Shown: in pieces, positions 59,714 through 64,000 of the stretch | Layout: every line of letters starts with the position of its first letter | Position numbering within the stretch: position 1 is the first letter of the stretch | Assembly (NCBI GenBank): GCA_963726795.1 | Contig: CAVSDD010000008.1 | Location: 130,946-194,945, forward strand | Direction of reading: 5' to 3' | Length of the DNA: 64,000 nt | Origin: Hyphomicrobium_A sp963726795 | GTDB lineage: Bacteria > Pseudomonadota > Alphaproteobacteria > Rhizobiales > Hyphomicrobiaceae | Made by a program: the position numbers and the translations under genes | The notes under the pieces: model-generated | Seen by the model: the letters and a program-made list of their open reading frames with translations, nothing else | Told to the model about the DNA's origin: nothing | Databases searched by the model: none

Positions 59714-59741
59714 TCGCCGGCTCCTTGGGAGGAGCCGGCGA
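59714..59741 (-). terminator. Hairpin terminator after the NtrC-type regulator gene
   Basis: A perfect 11-bp stem TCGCCGGCTCC / GGAGCCGGCGA with a six-base loop, 71 bases after the regulator stop. On the minus strand it is followed after six bases by TTTT. Confidence 0.6.
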
Positions 59742-59811
59742 TGACTGTGCGGACAAGTAGGGCTTTTTGCAGGTGAGAGGCGAAGCGGATCGTCTCTATG
59801 GGGAAGCGGGC

Positions 59812-61314
59812 TTAAGCGCGCGGCTCGAGCCCGTACTCCTGCATTTTGCGGTAGAGCGTCGAGCGGCCGATCTTCAAGCGCTTTGCGACCTCGGTCATAT
59901 GGCCGCGGTAGCGCCCGAGCGCCAAGCGGATCATGTCCGCCTCGATCTCGTCCAGCGGACGGATGTCGCCATCCTCGGTCACGACCGGGATGCCGAGCGC
60001 ACTGCCGCTGCCGCCGCGGATCTCCATCGTCTGCGGGATGATGTCCTCGGCGCCGAGAAGTGCGGGTCCGCTGAATAGCGGCTGGCGCAGCTTTGGAGCC
60101 GGTGCTGCGGGAACTGCGGTCTCAAATCCCGTGACGTGCGCCGCGATCTGCGGAAACTCGGCAACCGTCAGCTCCGGACCATCCGCGAGAACGACCGCAC
60201 GGAACACGGCGTTCTCGAGCTGGCGCACGTTGCCCGGCCACGGATAGCCCTTCAACAGGCGCAACGCTTCATCGGAGATGCGGCCGATGCGTTTGCCCTC
60301 TTCGGCGGCAAAGCGTTCCATGAAGTGCTGTGCCAGCTCGGGGACGTCGCCAATGCGCTCGCGCAGCGGCGGCACCCAGATCGGGAACACGTTCATGCGG
60401 TAGTAGAGGTCTTCGCGGAATTTTCCGTCCCGCACCATCTGGATCATGTTGCGGTTGGTCGCCGAGATTACGCGAAAGTCGATCTTCACCGGCTTCTTGG
60501 AGCCGATCGGATCGATCTCGCCTTCCTGCAACGCGCGCAACAGCTTGACCTGTGCATCGAGCGGTAGCTCGCCGACCTCGTCGAGGAACAGCGTGCCGCC
60601 ATCGGCTTCCTGGAACTTGCCGATGCGCTTGTCGACGGCGCCGGTGAAGGAGCCCTTCTCGTGCCCGAAGAGAACGCTTTCGACCAGGTTTTCCGGGATA
60701 GCGCCGCAGTTGACCACGACGAACGGTTTGCCCGCCCGCTCGCTCTGGCCTTGCACGGCGCGAGCGATAAGCTCCTTGCCGACGCCCGACTCGCCTTCGA
60801 TCAGCACCGGGATGTTGGAAGCTGCAGCGCGCTTGCCCAAAGCGACGACGCGCTCCATGCCTTCGCCGCGAACGATGAGATCGTCGAACGTGAGCGTGCC
60901 TTCGGCCTTCTTCTTGATGCGGCTGATCTCGCCGGCGAGCGCCTCGATCTTGAGAGCGCTGCGAATGGAGACCTCGAGCCGTTCGGGCGAAGCAGGCTTC
61001 ACCACGAAGTCGACGGCGCCGGCACGCATCGCATTGATCGCGGCGTCGATGGAGCCGTGCGAGGTCTGCACGATGATGGGCGGAAGGCCCGGCTTGCCGT
61101 TCAGACGGTCAAGGACCGCCATGCCGTCGATGCCATCCATTACGAGGTCGAGGAGCACCAGGCTGAACTGCCCGCGGTCCGGACCCTCGAGTATCTGGAG
61201 GGCCTGCTCGCCGGAGCTCACGCTCTTGGTGTCGAAGCCCAGCCGCTTGATCGTTTCTTCAAGAATGCGGCGCTGGGCGGGATCGTCGTCAACGATTAGA
61301 AGACTCTTGACCAT
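59812..61314 (-). CDS. Sigma-54-dependent response regulator, NtrC family
   Basis: A 500-aa activator: receiver (SLLIVDDDPAQRRILEETIK, D56 in LVLLDLVMDGIDG), AAA+ domain with Walker A GESGVGKE (K170), sigma-54 contact loop GSFTGA (211-216, a tolerated variant of GAFTGA), Walker B GGTLFLDEVGEL and arginine-finger region, then a Fis-type helix-turn-helix (MTEVAKRLKIGRSTLYRKMQ). It opens RpoN promoters when phosphorylated. No cognate kinase gene is adjacent. ATG 61314 matches the receiver start. Confidence 0.95.
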   Translation of the reverse strand: MVKSLLIVDDDPAQRRILEETIKRLGFDTKSVSSGEQALQILEGPDRGQFSLVLLDLVMDGIDGMAVLDRLNGKPGLPPIIVQTSHGSIDAAINAMRAGAVDFVVKPASPERLEVSIRSALKIEALAGEISRIKKKAEGTLTFDDLIVRGEGMERVVALGKRAAASNIPVLIEGESGVGKELIARAVQGQSERAGKPFVVVNCGAIPENLVESVLFGHEKGSFTGAVDKRIGKFQEADGGTLFLDEVGELPLDAQVKLLRALQEGEIDPIGSKKPVKIDFRVISATNRNMIQMVRDGKFREDLYYRMNVFPIWVPPLRERIGDVPELAQHFMERFAAEEGKRIGRISDEALRLLKGYPWPGNVRQLENAVFRAVVLADGPELTVAEFPQIAAHVTGFETAVPAAPAPKLRQPLFSGPALLGAEDIIPQTMEIRGGSGSALGIPVVTEDGDIRPLDEIEADMIRLALGRYRGHMTEVAKRLKIGRSTLYRKMQEYGLEPRA

Positions 61315-61561
61315 CTCACACTCGAACTCAACCTGGGACAATTGCAGCCCAAGTCCGCGCCCGATTGGATCAGGATTGGACACTCGGCCACTCGTAAGTC
61401 ACTCAACGGTTAGAGAGTGCCCAACTTGGGTAAATAAGGCGTTGCGAAGAAGCCCATGTTGAGCCTTTTTTGCCCGCGACGCCGTTTCATCGCCACATAC
61501 GTTGCATCGCGCGCGCCCTTTGCGCATGGTTAAGGCCCCCGAAGAGATCCGGAGCACATCA

Positions 61562-63427
61562 ATGCAAAACGACTTGCGCCGCGTCAGCGCGCTGCACACT
61601 TTTGCCGCTCAAGCCGCCGAGCGCGTCGCGAGCGCCGACAGCGAGCTTGGCCAGTTGCCCGAATGGAGTTTGGCGGATCTCTACAACGCTCCCGATGCGC
61701 CCGAGGTCGCGCGCGACCTCAAGGCTGCGGCGGAGGGCGCCCGGGCCATCAAGGAAAAGTATCACGGCAAGCTCGCCGAGATTGGACGCGACGGGGCTGC
61801 GCTGGCAACCGCGATCGAGGAATTCGAGCGGCTGGTGGAGCTCATGGGCCGGCTCGGCTCCTATGCCGGGCTCTACTATGCAGCGGACCAGTCCGATCCC
61901 AATCGCGCGAAGTTCTACGGCGATCTCGCCGAAAAGCTGACGGTGATTTCTACCGACATCATCTTCTTCGACCTGGAGCTGAACCAGATCGACGACGCGG
62001 ACATGGCGCAGGCACTCAAGGACAAGCGCGCCGCCCGGTACAAGCCGTGGATCGACAACGTGCGCAAGGAGAAGCCCTACCAGCTCTCCGAGACGATCGA
62101 GCGGCTGTTCCACGAGAAGAGCCAGACCTCGAACTCGGCCTGGGACCGCCTGTTCAGCGAGACGATGACGGCCCTGCGGTTCAAGGTCGAGGGCGAGGCC
62201 GAGCCGATGCCGCTCGAGCTGACGCTCAACCTTTTGTCGAGCCCGGACGAGAACAAGCGCAAGGCCGCGGCTGAGGCGCTCGCCGTCGTCTTCAAGGATA
62301 ATGTCCGTCTCTTTGCGTTGATCACCAACACACTGGCCAAGGACAAGGAGATTTCCGATCGCTGGCGCGGCTTCAAGGATGTCGCCGACAGCCGTCATCT
62401 CGCCAACCGGGTGGAGGCTCCTGTCGTAGAGGCGCTCGTCTCGAGCGTGCGCGCATCCTATCCGCGCCTGTCGCACCGCTATTACGCGTTGAAAGCCAAG
62501 TGGCTTGGCAAGGAGAAGCTCGCCCATTGGGATCGCAACGCGCCGCTGCCCGATCAGCCCGAACGCAAGTTCGCCTGGTCGGAGGCACAAGCGCTCGTGC
62601 TTGGCGCCTATTCGAATTTTGCGCCCGAGATGGCAGCCCTAGCGAAGGAGTTCTTCGACAAGCGCTGGATCGATGCCTCGGTGCGGCCGGGCAAGGCACC
62701 CGGTGCCTTCTCGGCAGCGACGGTGCCCTCGGTGCACCCCTATGTCCTGCTCAACTATCTGGGGAAGCCGCGCGACGTGACGACCCTCGCGCACGAGTTG
62801 GGGCACGGCGTGCATCAGATGCTGGCGCGGCCGCAGGGTGCGCTCATGGCGCCGACGCCATTGACGCTCGCGGAGACGGCATCCGTTTTCGGCGAGATGC
62901 TGACGTTCAAGGCGCTGCTCAAGGAGATCCGCGACCCCAAGGAGCGCAAGGCGCTGATCGCCGGCAAGGTCGAGGACATGCTGAATACGGTCGTCCGCCA
63001 GATCGCCTTCTATACCTTCGAGCGCAAAGTGCACGAGGCGCGCCGGCAGGGCGAGCTGACGCCCGACCAGCTGAATGCCATTTGGCTCGAGGTACAGGCG
63101 GAGAGCCTGGGGCCGGCGATCGAGCTGAAGCCCGGCTACGAGGTGTTCTGGAGCTACGTGCCCCATTTCATCCATTCGCCGTTCTACGTTTATGCCTATG
63201 CGTTCGGGGACTGCCTCGTGAACTCGCTCTACGGGCTCTACGAGGAGGCGCACCCGGGGTTCGTCGCCAAGTATTTCGACATGCTGGCCGCCGGCGGTAC
63301 CAAGCACCACTCCGAGCTTTTGGCTCCCTTCGGTCTCGATGCCTCCAAGCCCGAGTTCTGGCAGAAGGGGCTCACGGTGATCGCCGGCATGATCGACGAG
63401 CTCGAAGCGATGGACGCTGCCGCCTAA
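61562..63427 (+). CDS. pepF: M3 family oligoendopeptidase F
   Basis: A 621-aa cytoplasmic zinc peptidase. The HExxH motif is in VTTLAHELGHGVHQML, with the downstream Glu in TLAETASVFGEML; the substrate loop FWSYVPHFIHSPFYVYAYAFG is typical of the PepF/M3B clade. It degrades short peptides, probably those left by other proteases or signal peptides. ATG 61562 is preceded by GGAG about ten bases upstream; the frame extends upstream to 61502 without support. Confidence 0.95.
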   Translation: MQNDLRRVSALHTFAAQAAERVASADSELGQLPEWSLADLYNAPDAPEVARDLKAAAEGARAIKEKYHGKLAEIGRDGAALATAIEEFERLVELMGRLGSYAGLYYAADQSDPNRAKFYGDLAEKLTVISTDIIFFDLELNQIDDADMAQALKDKRAARYKPWIDNVRKEKPYQLSETIERLFHEKSQTSNSAWDRLFSETMTALRFKVEGEAEPMPLELTLNLLSSPDENKRKAAAEALAVVFKDNVRLFALITNTLAKDKEISDRWRGFKDVADSRHLANRVEAPVVEALVSSVRASYPRLSHRYYALKAKWLGKEKLAHWDRNAPLPDQPERKFAWSEAQALVLGAYSNFAPEMAALAKEFFDKRWIDASVRPGKAPGAFSAATVPSVHPYVLLNYLGKPRDVTTLAHELGHGVHQMLARPQGALMAPTPLTLAETASVFGEMLTFKALLKEIRDPKERKALIAGKVEDMLNTVVRQIAFYTFERKVHEARRQGELTPDQLNAIWLEVQAESLGPAIELKPGYEVFWSYVPHFIHSPFYVYAYAFGDCLVNSLYGLYEEAHPGFVAKYFDMLAAGGTKHHSELLAPFGLDASKPEFWQKGLTVIAGMIDELEAMDAAA

Positions 63428-63433
63428 GTCATT

Positions 63434-63493
63434 GCACTGTTGCCGCTGGGAAAATTGCGGCAATGCAATAGTGTTGCGGTTCCGGGCCGCAAC
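63434..63493. other. Two hairpins between pepF and kup
   Basis: A 7-bp stem TTGCCGC / GCGGCAA extended by TTGCA/TGCAA with a bulge (63432-63467), then a second hairpin GTTGCGG / CCGCAAC (63473-63479, 63487-63493). No T-run follows either. They may stabilise the pepF 3' end or form part of the kup leader. Confidence 0.35.
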
Positions 63494-63551
63494 GGTCCTC
63501 TGCAACCTTTCTGCCCGTCAGGTTCTTCCTTGATTGTCAAGGCCGGTAGCG

Positions 63552-64000
63552 GTGGTCTTCGCTAATAAGGGGGTTTCCCTCGCCGGGCAATCGGGGTTAG
63601 AAGCGCGCGCCATTGCTGCACTGCAGCCAGCACATCGCGAGGCCAACTTGGCACAATCGCTCGTGGCTAAGGGCGTCGACCCGGGGCCGCCTGACGGTAT
63701 TCCCGAGCAACACTTCTGGCCACTGGTTTTAGGGTGCGTGGGTGTCGTCTACGGCGACATCGGCACGAGCCCACTCTACGCCTTCCGCGAAGCCGTGGGT
63801 GCCGCGAAGACAACGAGCTTCGCGGGGCGTGAGGCCGTGTTCGGCGTGCTGTCGCTGATTCTGTGGTCGCTGCTGCTCGTCGTCACGCTGAAATACGTCG
63901 TCATCCTCCTGCGCGCCGACAACAAGGGTGAAGGCGGCATGTTCGCCCTGATGGCTCTTGGCCAATCGGTGGCCAAGCGCAGCGCGCCGCTCATCGTGGG
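63552..64000 (+). CDS. kup: Kup-family potassium transporter (partial, runs off the window)
   Basis: N-terminal ~149 residues of a KUP/HAK K+:H+ symporter: LGCVGVVYGDIGTSPLYAFR is the family's first helix signature, followed by EAVFGVLSLILWSLLLVVTL, KYVVILLRADNKGEGGMFAL. It is a low-affinity potassium uptake protein of the inner membrane, complementing the Kdp pump encoded at 12.9-20.8 kb. No ATG precedes the domain; GTG 63552 (AAGG upstream), TTG 63648 and GTG 63663 are possible starts. Confidence 0.88.
   Translation, partial: MVFANKGVSLAGQSGLEARAIAALQPAHREANLAQSLVAKGVDPGPPDGIPEQHFWPLVLGCVGVVYGDIGTSPLYAFREAVGAAKTTSFAGREAVFGVLSLILWSLLLVVTLKYVVILLRADNKGEGGMFALMALGQSVAKRSAPLIV

Overview
GC-rich (clearly above 60 % G+C by eye) chromosomal DNA of an alphaproteobacterium, most likely order Hyphomicrobiales (Hyphomicrobium-like). 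This is judged from a CpdR response regulator, a GapR/DUF2312 nucleoid protein, a C-terminally extended IF-1 next to a cold-shock gene, a ROSE-type thermosensor before a small heat-shock gene, tandem alpha-r15/suhB-type sRNAs beside an inositol-monophosphatase-family gene, a 41-aa alphaproteobacterial L36, intracellular PHB depolymerase and a PqqA peptide. Genes are dense, mostly housekeeping or regulatory. I see no prophage, insertion sequence, integrase or CRISPR array.

Layout. 0.3-9 kb: exported M15-type peptidase, cspA, infA, thermonuclease-like protein, two diguanylate cyclases (one membrane-bound, one PilZ-PAS-PAS-GGDEF), small exported and HdeD-like membrane proteins, pirin, MFS transporter. 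9-12.7 kb: large exported protein of unknown family, flavin reductase, DUF1801 protein. 12.8-20.8 kb: complete kdp potassium-uptake locus (27-aa membrane ORF, kdpF, A, B, C, D, E), with kdpE frameshifted. 20.8-26.1 kb: OmpR-type two-component pair, then a divergent pair made of a ClpP-like periplasmic protein and an exported DUF900 hydrolase. 26.3-31.2 kb: tRNA-Arg, polA, a Phd/VapC-type toxin-antitoxin pair, an orphan pqqA, a cytochrome c. 31.2-38.2 kb: PHB depolymerase, AsmA-like protein, speD with a strongly structured leader, DUF459 SGNH hydrolase, cupredoxin. 38.3-45.4 kb: gltD and gltB (glutamate synthase), hsp20 with ROSE leader. 45.6-54.8 kb: PepSY-like exported protein, lysophospholipase-like hydrolase, hisN, tandem sRNAs, two N-formylglutamate amidohydrolase-family genes, cpdR, tRNA-Val, rpmJ, TPR protein, pyk (frameshifted) with a DUF1036 gene, gapR-like gene. 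55-64 kb: oxyR, DUF882 protein, YcbB-type L,D-transpeptidase, NtrC-type regulator, oligoendopeptidase F and the start of a Kup potassium transporter.

Themes: potassium homeostasis (Kdp, Kup), envelope and peptidoglycan work (two M15/DUF882-type proteins, an L,D-transpeptidase, AsmA), nitrogen and carbon assimilation (GltBD, formylglutamate hydrolases, PHB depolymerase) and stress responses (CspA, Hsp20, OxyR, HdeD). Four single-base insertions, each in or next to a short homopolymer, break kdpE, pyk and (twice) the DUF900 hydrolase. That pattern points to sequencing or assembly error at least as much as to real decay. The most promising undescribed elements are the RBS-sequestering leader of speD, the exported 719-aa protein with a possible Cys/His site, and the ClpP-like/hydrolase pair.
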